The translations under genes and the position numbers were made by a program. A stretch of 64,000 bases of DNA from Mycolicibacterium parafortuitum. GTDB taxonomy: Bacteria > Actinomycetota > Actinomycetes > Mycobacteriales > Mycobacteriaceae. Under the pieces are notes generated by a model that was not told the DNA's origin, ran no database searches, and was given only the letters and a program-made list of their open reading frames with translations. The first letter of the stretch is position 1; every line of letters begins with the position of its first letter. Below, one piece after another: positions 8,656 through 17,080 of the stretch. The DNA is taken from NCBI RefSeq assembly GCF_002086815.1, contig NZ_MVID01000025.1:1-64000 (forward strand), given 5' to 3'.

Positions 8656-9999
8656 TCAGCCTCGAATGGCGTTGTACCGGCGCAGCGCTTCTTCACGTTC
8701 CTGGCCGTGGTCCACGATCGGTTGCGGATAGTCCTTCGGCCGGTCGGCGTCGAGGTTGTGCACGTCGGCGACGTCGGCCAGTTCGGGCACCCAGCGCTTC
8801 ACGTACACCCCGGACGGGTCGAACTTCTTGCCCTGTGTGGTCGGGTTGAACACCCGGAAGTACGGCGCCGCGTCGGTGCCGGACCCGGCCGCCCACTGCC
8901 AGCCGTGCTGGTTGTTGGCCATATCGCCGTCGACCAGCTGATCGAGGAACCAGCGCGCGCCCCACTGCCACGGCAGGTGCAGATCCTTGACCAGGAACGA
9001 CGCGACGATCATCCGCACCCGGTTGTGCACGAACCCGGATTCGCGCAGCTGACGCATCCCGGCGTCGACGATCGGGTAGCCGGTGCGGCCGGCCTTCCAC
9101 GCCTCGAACGCCGCCTGCGCGTCCGGGCCGTCGTCGAGCTCGATCGCGTCGAACGCGGTGTTGAAGTTCCACCACGTGCTGCGCGGCCAGTGGGTCACCG
9201 CCGAGGCGTAGAAATCACGGAACGCCAACTCGCGCAGGTAGGCCTGCCCGCCCTTGCCCCGGCCCAGGTCGACGGCCAGGGTGCGCGGATGGATGGCGCC
9301 GAACTTCAGGTGCGCCGACATCCTGCTGGTGGCGGCGAGGTCGGGCCGGTTGCGGTCGTCGGCGTATCCGGCCAGACCGTCCTCGACGAACTCGCGCCAC
9401 TGCGTACGCGCCGCCTGCTCGCCGGCAGGCAGATCGAGCGTCTCGCCGGCGTCGGGGATGTCGCCCACCGAGGCGACGCCGGACACGTCGGCGGGATCGA
9501 TCCAGCGCGCCGAGTCGCGGCCCGATTCGGCGGGGGAGCGCCATCCGTGCCGCCGCCACGCGTCGAAGAACGGCGTGAACACCTTGTACGGGGTGCCGTC
9601 GCTCTTGGTGACCCGCCCCGGTGACACCAGGTAGGGCGATCCCGTCGCCACCCATTCGACGCCGTCGCCGAGCGCGTCGCGCACCTGCTCGTCACGGCGC
9701 ATCCCGAACGGCGTGAAGTCTTCTGACACGTGCACCGACGCCGCCCCCACCGACCTGACCACCTCGGGAATCCGTGTCCTGGGATCTCCCCGGGTCACCA
9801 GCAGGCGCCCGTCCAGACCGTCGCGCAGGTCGCGCAGCGCGTCGTAGAGGTACTGCAGCCGCCGTGCCCCCGCCGACGCCTCCAGCCGTGGGTCGAGCAC
9901 GTAGCAGGCCAGCACGTCGCCGTCCTCGTCGGCGGCCGCGAGCAGCGCGGGCAGGTCGGCGAGCCGCAGATCGCGGCGGAACCACAGCACCGAGGGCAT
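8656..9999 (-). CDS. phr: Deoxyribodipyrimidine photolyase
   Basis: 447 aa from ATG 9999 (MPSVLWFRRDLRLADLPALL); in-frame codons upstream lack the family pattern. The N-terminal alpha/beta antenna-binding domain is followed by the helical FAD domain with FRDFYASAVTHWP, the W-rich TGYPIVDAGMRQLRESGFVHNR segment (about 330-352) and WQWAAGSGTDAAPYFRVFNP (about 385-404). These are hallmarks of class I CPD photolyases, which split UV-induced pyrimidine dimers using light. It converges on the SDR gene 15 bp away. Confidence 0.92.
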   Translation of the reverse strand: MPSVLWFRRDLRLADLPALLAAADEDGDVLACYVLDPRLEASAGARRLQYLYDALRDLRDGLDGRLLVTRGDPRTRIPEVVRSVGAASVHVSEDFTPFGMRRDEQVRDALGDGVEWVATGSPYLVSPGRVTKSDGTPYKVFTPFFDAWRRHGWRSPAESGRDSARWIDPADVSGVASVGDIPDAGETLDLPAGEQAARTQWREFVEDGLAGYADDRNRPDLAATSRMSAHLKFGAIHPRTLAVDLGRGKGGQAYLRELAFRDFYASAVTHWPRSTWWNFNTAFDAIELDDGPDAQAAFEAWKAGRTGYPIVDAGMRQLRESGFVHNRVRMIVASFLVKDLHLPWQWGARWFLDQLVDGDMANNQHGWQWAAGSGTDAAPYFRVFNPTTQGKKFDPSGVYVKRWVPELADVADVHNLDADRPKDYPQPIVDHGQEREEALRRYNAIRG

Positions 10000-10127
10000 G
10001 CCATGAAGCTGCCCACGATCACCGCCGGAGAAACTACGGCCGGCGGATTCTGACGAAAGGGTCATCGTCGATACCGCGCCGAAACCGTCGTCGCGAAAGT
10101 CCACCGTTGAACTGCCACAATGCTCCG

Positions 10128-11054
10128 ATGACCGATCGGCCGGCCGACCACTACCCGCGGGACATGGTCGGCTACGGCCGTAATCCCCCCGACCCGTGCT
10201 GGCCGGGCGGCGCCAGGATCGCGGTGCAGTTCGTCCTGAACTACGAGGAGGGCGCCGAGAACAGCGTCCTGCACGGCGACCCGTCCTCGGAGACCTTCCT
10301 CTCCGAAATCGTTGGCGCCCAGGCGTTCCCCAACCGGCACATGAGCATGGAATCGCAGTACGAATACGGGTCGCGGGCCGGGTTGTGGCGGGTGCTGCGC
10401 GCGTTCGACCGCCGCGGTCTGCCGCTGACGATCTTCGGTGTCGCGATGGCGCTCGCCCGCAACCCGGAGGCCGTCGCGGCGTTCCGGCGGCGCGGTGACG
10501 AGATCGCCTGTCACGGATTGCGTTGGATCAGTTATCAACTCGTCGAACCGGAGGTCGAACGGGCGCACCTGGCCGAGGCCGTCGCGCTGATCACCGGGCT
10601 GACCGGGTCGGCGCCGTTGGGCTGGTATACCGGACGGGATTCGCCGCAGACCCGGCAACTGGTGGTCGAACACGGCGGGTTCCTCTACGACTCGGACTCC
10701 TACGCCGACGACCTGCCCTACTGGACCCGGGTCGCCGGCACCGACCACCTGGTCGTGCCCTACACGCTGGACACCAACGACATGCGGTTCGCGAGCCCGG
10801 GCGGATTCCCCAGCGGTGAGCAGTTCTTCGCGCATCTTCGCGATGCGTTCGACGTGCTCTACGCCGAGGGACTCGACGGCGCGCCGAAGATGTTGTCGGT
10901 CGGGCTGCACTGCCGTCTGGCCGGCCGGCCGGCGCGCACCGCGGCGCTGGAACGCTTCCTCGACCATGTGCAGTCGCACGAGGACGTGTGGATCGCGCGC
11001 CGCGTCGACATCGCCCGGCACTGGATCGAGCACTTCCCGCCCGGCTCGCACTGA
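10128..11054 (+). CDS. Polysaccharide deacetylase family protein, PuuE allantoinase-like
   Basis: 308 aa, ATG at 10128. The start region (YPRDMVGYGRNPPDPCWPGGARIAVQFVLNYEEGAE) and MSMESQYEYGSRAGLWR at about 65-81 are characteristic of PuuE-type allantoinases and related NodB-fold amidohydrolases. ACHGLRW (about 126-132) and WYTGRDSP are also conserved. PuuE opens the allantoin ring in purine degradation, but no other ureide gene is nearby, so the substrate is inferred from family only. The stop codon lies inside a strong terminator hairpin. Confidence 0.82.
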   Translation: MTDRPADHYPRDMVGYGRNPPDPCWPGGARIAVQFVLNYEEGAENSVLHGDPSSETFLSEIVGAQAFPNRHMSMESQYEYGSRAGLWRVLRAFDRRGLPLTIFGVAMALARNPEAVAAFRRRGDEIACHGLRWISYQLVEPEVERAHLAEAVALITGLTGSAPLGWYTGRDSPQTRQLVVEHGGFLYDSDSYADDLPYWTRVAGTDHLVVPYTLDTNDMRFASPGGFPSGEQFFAHLRDAFDVLYAEGLDGAPKMLSVGLHCRLAGRPARTAALERFLDHVQSHEDVWIARRVDIARHWIEHFPPGSH

Positions 11055-11067
11055 GCCGGGCGGGAAG
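11033..11067. terminator. Bidirectional terminator between convergent genes
   Basis: A perfect 15-bp stem (CTTCCCGCCCGGCTC / GAGCCGGGCGGGAAG) with a 5-nt loop GCACT includes the stop codon of the deacetylase gene. It lies 8 bp from the stop of the convergent fasciclin gene, so it can serve both strands. Confidence 0.7.
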
Positions 11068-11074
11068 GCCGCCG

Positions 11075-11659
11075 TCACCGCGCGGGGGGAAGCAGCACGG
11101 TGTCGATCAGGTAGACCGTCGCGTTCGCGGTCTGTACGCCCCCGCACACCACCGACGCGTCGTTGACCATCAGATGGTCCCCGCCGCCGGTGACCGTGAC
11201 AGGTGCGCCCTCCACCGTGGTGTGCTCACCGACGACGGCGTCGGGAGCGGCCTGGCCCGGGACTACGTGGTAGGTCAGGATCTTGGTGAGCAGCGCCGAA
11301 TCGGTCTTCAGGGCTTCGATCGTCGCCGGGTCGAGCTTGGCGAACGCCTCGTCGGTCGGCGCGAACACGGTGAACTGGCCGCCGTCGAGCGTCTCGACGA
11401 GGTTCACGTCCGGGTTCAGCTGACCGGACACCGCCTGGGTCAGCGTGGTCAGCAGCGGGTTGTTGGACGCGGCCACCGTGACCGGTGAGGTCGCCATGCC
11501 CGCCACCGAACCCGGGCCGTCGGGCACCTGCTGGACATAGGCCGCGCAGCCGGGTCCGACGGGAGCGGCCGAGGCCGTCGCCGCCGTGCCGAACGACAGG
11601 CCGGCGGCCGCCGCGACGGCCATGCCCGCACCGGCCAGTGAGATCTTCGAAAACATCAT
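11075..11659 (-). CDS. Secreted fasciclin-domain protein (MPT70-like)
   Basis: 194 aa, ATG at 11659 (a second ATG follows at once). It has a Sec signal peptide with a hydrophobic core, AGAGMAVAAAAGLSFG, and likely cleavage after TASAA. One FAS1 domain follows, with NPLLTTLTQAVSGQLNP, FTVFAPTDEAFAKLD (about 100-115) and ILTYHVVPGQ (about 130-139). It resembles the M. tuberculosis secreted antigen MPT70. It lies 26 bp downstream of a very similar lipoprotein gene, probably on the same transcript. FAS1 proteins mediate adhesion or ligand binding at the cell surface. Confidence 0.88.
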   Translation of the reverse strand: MMFSKISLAGAGMAVAAAAGLSFGTAATASAAPVGPGCAAYVQQVPDGPGSVAGMATSPVTVAASNNPLLTTLTQAVSGQLNPDVNLVETLDGGQFTVFAPTDEAFAKLDPATIEALKTDSALLTKILTYHVVPGQAAPDAVVGEHTTVEGAPVTVTGGGDHLMVNDASVVCGGVQTANATVYLIDTVLLPPAR

Positions 11660-11685
11660 GTGAGTGGAATCCTTTCCAGCAGTGA

Positions 11686-12372
11686 TCAATTGGTGGCGGG
11701 GGGCATCAGGACGGTGTCGATCATGTAGACGGTGGCGTTGGCGGTCTTGACGCCCCCGCACACCAGTCCGGCGTTGTTGACCATCAGGTCGTTTCCGGCG
11801 CCGGTCACGGTCAGGGGCGCGCCCTGCACCGTGGTGTGCTCGCCGGCGACGGCGTCGGGAGCGGCCTGGCCCGGGACGACGTGGTAGGTCAGGATGTTGG
11901 TGAGCAGCGCCGAATCGGTTTTGAGGGTCTCGATCGTGGCCGGGTCGAGCTTGGCGAACGCGTCGTCGGTCGGCGCGAACACGGTGAACTGGTCGCCGTC
12001 GAGCGTCTCGACGAGGTTCACGTCCGGGTTGAGCTGGCCGGACAGCGCCTGGGTCAGCGTGGTCAGCATCGGGTTGTTGGACGCGGCCACCGTGACCGGA
12101 TCGGCCGACATCCCCGCCACCGAACCCGGGCCTTCGGGGACCTGCTCGGCGTAGGCCGCACACCCGGTGCCGATGAGGCCGGACGCGGGGTCGGCCGCCG
12201 GGGCACCCGAGGACGTGGTCATCTCGCTGGTGGCCGATTCCATCGCCGAGGCCGCCGAGCTCGTGGCCGACGAGGCGGTGTTCCCGGCTTCTTCGCTGGA
12301 GCACGCGGCACCGAAGATGGCCACCGCGGCGATTCCCGCGACCGCGGCTGTCTTCCGTCGAGTTGTCATCAT
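11686..12372 (-). CDS. Fasciclin-domain lipoprotein (MPT83-like)
   Basis: 228 aa, ATG at 12372. A lipobox ending at Cys24 (FGAAC) follows the signal sequence, then a Ser/Ala/Thr-rich linker (about 25-65) and one FAS1 domain almost identical to that of the downstream gene. This matches MPT83, the membrane-anchored partner of MPT70. In M. tuberculosis mpt83 and mpt70 are separated by dipZ; here they are adjacent. A SigK-like promoter lies about 76 bp upstream. Expression of these antigens is SigK-controlled in the tuberculosis complex. Confidence 0.9.
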   Translation of the reverse strand: MMTTRRKTAAVAGIAAVAIFGAACSSEEAGNTASSATSSAASAMESATSEMTTSSGAPAADPASGLIGTGCAAYAEQVPEGPGSVAGMSADPVTVAASNNPMLTTLTQALSGQLNPDVNLVETLDGDQFTVFAPTDDAFAKLDPATIETLKTDSALLTNILTYHVVPGQAAPDAVAGEHTTVQGAPLTVTGAGNDLMVNNAGLVCGGVKTANATVYMIDTVLMPPATN

Positions 12373-12447
12373 TTCCTCATCCCTTTCGATCCCATCTCGT
12401 TCTCGAGCCGGACACCGTTGCCCGGCTCTGGAGTTGGCACACCGGTG

Positions 12448-12474
12448 ATTCCGAGCCGTCGCCGCGCCGGATGG
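12448..12474 (-). promoter_or_regulatory. SigK-like promoter for the fasciclin pair
   Basis: On the minus strand CCATCC (12474-12469) is followed after 15 nt by CGGAAT (12453-12448). The mycobacterial SigK consensus, as I recall it, is CCATCC with a CCGAAT-like -10. The predicted 5' leader to ATG 12372 is roughly 70 nt. The association with mpt83/mpt70-type genes supports the call. The elements lie between the divergent fasciclin and dxr genes. Confidence 0.5.
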
Positions 12475-12532
12475 GTCGAAGGCCGTGGTGTCACATTCAC
12501 GTCACATCCGCCGGGGGCGGCACAATGGGTCG

Positions 12533-13708
12533 GTGAGCGAAAGACTGCGGGTCCTGATCCTGGGCTCCACCGGGTCCATCGGCACCCAGGCGCTGGAGGT
12601 GATCGCGGCCAACCCCGACCGTTTCGAGATCGTCGGCCTCGCCGCGGGCGGCGGGAACCGTGACCTGCTGGCCCGCCAGCGCGCCGAGACCGGGGTGTCG
12701 AATCTCGCCGTCGCCGACGAGGCCGCCGCGGCGGCGATCGGCGACGTCACCTACTCGGGTCCGGACGCGGTCACCCGCCTGGTGGAGGCCACCGCCGAGA
12801 CGACCGGGGTCGACGTCGTGCTCAACGGCCTCGTCGGCGCGCTCGGTCTGAAGCCGACGCTGGCCGCGCTGGCCACCGGCGCCCGGCTGGCCCTGGCGAA
12901 CAAGGAGTCGTTGGTGGCCGGCGGCCCGCTGGTGCAGAAGGCCGCCGCCCCGGGCCAGATCGTGCCGGTGGACTCCGAACACTCGGCGCTGGCGCAGTGC
13001 CTGCGCGGCGGCACCGCCGACGAGGTCGCCAGGCTCGTGCTCACCGCCTCGGGCGGACCGTTCCGCGGCTGGACCGCCGAACAGCTCGAGGACGTCACCC
13101 CGGAACAGGCCGGCGCGCACCCCACGTGGTCGATGGGTCCGATGAACACGCTGAACTCGGCGTCGCTGGTCAACAAGGGCCTGGAGCTGATCGAGACGCA
13201 CCTGCTCTTCGGGATCGACTACGACCGCATCGACGTGGTGGTGCACCCGCAGTCGATCGTGCACTCGATGGTCACCTTCACCGACGGCTCGACGCTGGCC
13301 CAGGCCAGTCCGCCCGATATGAAGCTGCCCATCGCGCTGGCGCTGGGCTGGCCGGCACGGGTCGCCGGAGCGGCCCTGGCCTGCGACTTCAGCACCGCCT
13401 CACGCTGGGATTTCGAACCGCTGGACGACGAGGTGTTCCCGGCGGTGACCCTGGCCCGGGACGCCGGCCGGGCCGGGGGCGCCATGACCGCGGTGTACAA
13501 CGCCGCCAACGAGGAGGCCGCCGAGGCGTTCCTGCAGGGCCGGATCCGGTTCCCGGCAATCGTGCGCACGGTTGCCGAGGTGCTGCGCGCTGCCGACCAA
13601 TGGCGGGCCGAACCAGCTACCGTGGATGAGGTGCTCGACGCACAGGACTGGGCCCGTGACCGGGCGCGGAGCGCGGTCGAGCGGGAATCCGCAGGTAGTA
13701 GAAGTTAG
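12533..13708 (+). CDS. dxr: 1-deoxy-D-xylulose-5-phosphate reductoisomerase
   Basis: 391 aa, GTG at 12533 (SERLRVLILGSTGSIGTQAL). NADPH-binding GSTGSIG is at about 11-17. ALANKESLVAGG (about 119-130) and the metal-binding VDSEHSALAQCL (about 148-159) are present, with the flexible substrate loop SMGPMNTLNSASLVNKGLE at about 201-219. It converts DXP to MEP, the committed step of non-mevalonate isoprenoid synthesis in the cytosol. It heads a conserved dxr-rip1-ispG group; the next gene starts 14 bp downstream. Confidence 0.97.
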   Translation: MSERLRVLILGSTGSIGTQALEVIAANPDRFEIVGLAAGGGNRDLLARQRAETGVSNLAVADEAAAAAIGDVTYSGPDAVTRLVEATAETTGVDVVLNGLVGALGLKPTLAALATGARLALANKESLVAGGPLVQKAAAPGQIVPVDSEHSALAQCLRGGTADEVARLVLTASGGPFRGWTAEQLEDVTPEQAGAHPTWSMGPMNTLNSASLVNKGLELIETHLLFGIDYDRIDVVVHPQSIVHSMVTFTDGSTLAQASPPDMKLPIALALGWPARVAGAALACDFSTASRWDFEPLDDEVFPAVTLARDAGRAGGAMTAVYNAANEEAAEAFLQGRIRFPAIVRTVAEVLRAADQWRAEPATVDEVLDAQDWARDRARSAVERESAGSRS

Positions 13709-13722
13709 GACTGGCCGCCACG

Positions 13723-14961
13723 ATGATGTACGTGCTTGGCGTGACGCTGTTCGCGCTCGCCATTCTGGTGTCTGTGGCGCTGCACGAATGCGGCCACATG
13801 TGGGTGGCGCGCGCCACAGGGATGAAGGTGCGCCGCTACTTCGTCGGGTTCGGCCCGACGCTGTGGTCGACCCGGCGGCCCAACAAACTCGGCGACACCG
13901 AATACGGCATCAAGGCCGTGCCCCTCGGTGGTTTCTGCGATATCGCCGGGATGACCGCGGTCGAGGAACTCGACCCCGCCGACCGGCCGTACGCGATGTA
14001 CAAGCAGAAGACCTGGAAGCGCGTCGCGGTGCTGTTCGCCGGCCCGGCGATGAACTTCATCATCGGCTTGGTGCTGATCTACGGCATCGCGGTCACCTGG
14101 GGCCTGCCGAACATCACGGCGCCGACGACCGCCGTGGTCGGCGAGACGTCGTGCGTCAAATCGGAAGTGGCGCAAGGGGAATTGGGCGACTGCATCGCCA
14201 ACAGCCCGGCCGCCGCGGCCGGTATCCAGGCCGGTGACGTGATCACCAAGGTGGGCGACACCGAGGTTGCGACGTTCGACGCGCTGGTCGAGGCCGTGCG
14301 CAAGCAGAGTGGCCCGACCGAGTTGACGGTGCAGCGCGAGGAGAACGGCCAGTCCCGTGAGTTCACCACCACCGTGAACGTCACCCCGAGCCAGCGCTTC
14401 GTCGCGGGCGCCGACGGCGGTCCCGCGGTGCCCGCGGACGTCGGCAGCATCGGCGTGACGGCCGCCCAGTTCGGGCCCACGCAGTACAACGCGCTCACCG
14501 CCGTCCCCGGGACCCTGGTGTTCACCAAGGATCTCGGCGTCGAGCTCGGCAAGGCCATCGTCAAGATCCCGACGAAGATCGGGGCGCTGGTGGAGTCGAT
14601 CACCGGCGGCGAACGCGACCCGGAGACGCCGCTGAGCGTCGTCGGGGCCTCGCGCATCGGCGGCGAGACCGTCGAGCACGGCGTGTGGGTCGCGTTCTGG
14701 TTCTTCCTCGCGCAGCTGAACTTCGTGCTCGGCGGCATCAACCTGATCCCGCTGCTGCCGCTCGACGGCGGTCACATCTCGATCGCGCTGTACGAGAAGG
14801 CCCGCAACAAGATCCGGGAAGCCCGCGGCAAGGTGGCCGCCGCCCCGGTGAACTACCTCAAGCTGATGCCCCTCACGTATGTCGTGATCATCGTGATGGT
14901 GGGCTTCACCTTGCTGACCGTGACAGCAGACGTGATCAACCCGATCACGTTGTTCCAGTAG
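13723..14961 (+). CDS. rip1: Site-2 intramembrane metalloprotease Rip1 (RseP family)
   Basis: 412 aa, ATG at 13723 (a second ATG is adjacent). The zinc motif HECGH (residues 21-25) lies in the first transmembrane helix. A PDZ domain covers about 165-240 (SPAAAAGIQAGDVITKVGD), and the second catalytic motif is NLIPLLPLDGGH with LDG at 347-349. Membrane helices are near 5-25, 105-127, 323-345 and 380-402. Rip1 cleaves anti-sigma factors (for SigK, SigL and SigM in M. tuberculosis). That is notable beside a gene pair with a SigK-like promoter. Confidence 0.95.
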   Translation: MMYVLGVTLFALAILVSVALHECGHMWVARATGMKVRRYFVGFGPTLWSTRRPNKLGDTEYGIKAVPLGGFCDIAGMTAVEELDPADRPYAMYKQKTWKRVAVLFAGPAMNFIIGLVLIYGIAVTWGLPNITAPTTAVVGETSCVKSEVAQGELGDCIANSPAAAAGIQAGDVITKVGDTEVATFDALVEAVRKQSGPTELTVQREENGQSREFTTTVNVTPSQRFVAGADGGPAVPADVGSIGVTAAQFGPTQYNALTAVPGTLVFTKDLGVELGKAIVKIPTKIGALVESITGGERDPETPLSVVGASRIGGETVEHGVWVAFWFFLAQLNFVLGGINLIPLLPLDGGHISIALYEKARNKIREARGKVAAAPVNYLKLMPLTYVVIIVMVGFTLLTVTADVINPITLFQ

Positions 14962-14971
14962 GAGACTTCTG

Positions 14972-16147
14972 ATGAGTTCTGTTGGCCTTGGCATGCCGGG
15001 TCCTCCTGCGCCGCCGCCCCCCGTGTTGGCGCCGCGCCGAAAGACGCGCCAGCTGATGGTCCGCGACGTCGGCATCGGCAGCGACCATCCGATCGCCGTG
15101 CAGTCGATGTGCACCACCAAGACCCACGACATCAACGCGACCCTGCAGCAGATCGCCGAGCTGACCGCGTCCGGATGCGACATCGTCCGGGTGGCGTGCC
15201 CGCGTCAGGAGGACGCCGACGCGCTGCCGATCATCGCGAAGAAGTCGAAGATCCCGGTGATCGCCGACATCCACTTCCAGCCGAAGTACATCTTCGCCGC
15301 GATCGACGCCGGCTGTGCCGCGGTCCGGGTCAACCCGGGCAACATCAAGGAGTTCGACGGCCGGGTCGGCGAGGTCGCCAAGGCCGCCGGTGAGGCGGGC
15401 ATTCCGATCCGCATCGGCGTCAACGCCGGCTCGCTGGACAAGCGGATCATGCAGAAGTACGGCAAGGCCACCCCGGAGGCGCTGGTGGAGTCGGCGCTGT
15501 GGGAGGCGTCGCTGTTCGAGGAGCACGGCTTCGGCGACATCAAGATCAGCGTCAAGCACAACGATCCGGTGATCATGGTCGCCGCCTACGAGCAGCTGGC
15601 CGCCCAGTGCGACTACCCGCTGCACCTCGGCGTGACCGAGGCCGGCCCGGCGTTCCAGGGCACCATCAAGTCCGCCGTCGCGTTCGGCGCACTGCTGTCC
15701 AAGGGCATCGGCGACACCATCCGGGTGTCGCTGTCGGCGCCGCCCGCCGAAGAGGTCAAGGTGGGCAACCAGATCCTGGAGTCGCTGAACCTGCGGCCCC
15801 GGGGCCTGGAGATCGTGTCCTGCCCGTCGTGCGGGCGCGCCCAGGTCGACGTGTACACCCTCGCCAACGAGGTGACCGCCGGCCTGGAGGGCATGGAGGT
15901 GCCGCTGCGCGTCGCGGTGATGGGTTGTGTCGTCAACGGACCCGGCGAGGCGCGTGAAGCCGACCTCGGGGTGGCCTCCGGGAACGGCAAGGGGCAGATC
16001 TTCGTCAAGGGTGAGGTCATCAAGACCGTGCCCGAAGCGCTCATCGTGGAGACCTTGATCGAAGAGGCGATGCGGCTCGCCTCCGAAATGGAAACGACGC
16101 GAGGTTCGGATGAAGCCTCCGGTTCACCAGTTGTGACCGTAAGCTGA
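14972..16147 (+). CDS. ispG: 4-hydroxy-3-methylbut-2-enyl diphosphate synthase (flavodoxin)
   Basis: 391 aa, ATG at 14972, 10 bp after rip1 with AGGAG just upstream. The N-terminal TIM barrel contains VQSMCTTKTHDINATLQQI; the C-terminal part has the [4Fe-4S] ligands Cys284, Cys287 and Cys319 (CPSC and MGCVVNGPGEA). It reductively converts MEcPP to HMBPP, the penultimate step of the MEP pathway. It is co-transcribed with dxr, so two MEP-pathway enzymes flank the protease gene, as in M. tuberculosis (gcpE). Confidence 0.97.
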   Translation: MSSVGLGMPGPPAPPPPVLAPRRKTRQLMVRDVGIGSDHPIAVQSMCTTKTHDINATLQQIAELTASGCDIVRVACPRQEDADALPIIAKKSKIPVIADIHFQPKYIFAAIDAGCAAVRVNPGNIKEFDGRVGEVAKAAGEAGIPIRIGVNAGSLDKRIMQKYGKATPEALVESALWEASLFEEHGFGDIKISVKHNDPVIMVAAYEQLAAQCDYPLHLGVTEAGPAFQGTIKSAVAFGALLSKGIGDTIRVSLSAPPAEEVKVGNQILESLNLRPRGLEIVSCPSCGRAQVDVYTLANEVTAGLEGMEVPLRVAVMGCVVNGPGEAREADLGVASGNGKGQIFVKGEVIKTVPEALIVETLIEEAMRLASEMETTRGSDEASGSPVVTVS

Positions 16148-16200
16148 GACGTGACCCCGGGGGTGGGGTCCCCATCGGGTCAGTCGCAGAAAGAACTCAG

Positions 16201-17055
16201 ATGTCGGCTCCTCCGCTTTTCCGGCTCGTAGACGAGCGAAGAGTGTCGGTGGTGCGTGACGTCCACGCCGTCCGGCAGGTCCTCGACGACGACCCGGTCG
16301 CCTCCTGCATGGTGGCCGCCCGCGTGGCCGAACACGGCATCGAACCGTCGGCGATCGGCGGCGAGCTGTGGACCCGCAGGCGTGCCAACGAATCCCTGTG
16401 TTTCGCCGGGGCGAACCTGATCCCGCTGCGCGGCGGCCCCGGTGACCTGAACGCGTTCGCCGACAAGGCGATGAGCAGTGCCCGGCGGTGCTCATCGCTG
16501 GTCGGCCGGGCCGAGCTGGTGCTGCCGATGTGGCAGCGCCTGGAGCCGGTCTGGGGTCCCGCCCGCGACGTGCGCGCCCATCAGCCACTGATGGCGCTGA
16601 ACACCGCGCCGGTGTGCGCCACGGACCCGGCGGTGCGGCAGGTGCGGATGGAGGAACTCGACGCGTACCTCGTCGCGGCCGTCGACATGTTCATCGGTGA
16701 GGTCGGCATCGACCCCCGTGTCGGGGACGGCGGCCGCGGTTACCGGCGCCGGGTCGCCGGGCTGATCGCCGCGGGCCGCGCCTGGGCCCGCTTCGAACGC
16801 GGTGAGGTGGTGTTCAAGGCCGAGGTGGGTTCCCAGTCGCCCGCCGTCGGCCAGATCCAGGGTGTGTGGGTGCATCCCGACCGGCGGGGCTGTGGGCTCG
16901 GCACCGCCGGAACCGCTGCGGTCGCGGCGTCCGTCGTCGCCGGCGGGCGCATCGCCAGCCTGTACGTCAACAGCTTCAACATCGTGGCGCGGGCGACCTA
17001 CGCGCGCATCGGATTCGCCGAGATCGCATCGTTTGCGACCGTACTGCTCGACTGA
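16201..17055 (+). CDS. DUF4081-GNAT N-acetyltransferase (Rv2867c-like)
   Basis: 284 aa, ATG at 16201. The N-terminal half (about 1-130) is the DUF4081 domain that precedes GNAT in actinobacterial proteins. The C-terminal GNAT fold has QIQGVWVHPDRRGCGLGTAGTAAV (about 219-242), with the acetyl-CoA pyrophosphate loop RRGCGLG, and ATYARIGFAE near the end. In M. tuberculosis the equivalent gene also follows gcpE. The acetyl acceptor is unknown. It begins 53 bp after ispG, so it is likely in the same transcription unit. Confidence 0.88.
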   Translation: MSAPPLFRLVDERRVSVVRDVHAVRQVLDDDPVASCMVAARVAEHGIEPSAIGGELWTRRRANESLCFAGANLIPLRGGPGDLNAFADKAMSSARRCSSLVGRAELVLPMWQRLEPVWGPARDVRAHQPLMALNTAPVCATDPAVRQVRMEELDAYLVAAVDMFIGEVGIDPRVGDGGRGYRRRVAGLIAAGRAWARFERGEVVFKAEVGSQSPAVGQIQGVWVHPDRRGCGLGTAGTAAVAASVVAGGRIASLYVNSFNIVARATYARIGFAEIASFATVLLD

Positions 17056-17080
17056 CCTCGGCACGGCCTACGCTCTCGAT

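Noticed and set aside
10128..11054. Uric acid/allantoin degradation cluster around the PuuE-like gene
   Set aside because: No uricase, allantoicase or ureide transporter is nearby; only the single family member is present.
16148..16200. Terminator between ispG and the GNAT gene (TGACCC ... GGGTCA)
   Set aside because: The stem is 6 bp with a long G-rich loop; the evidence is too weak to call transcription termination.
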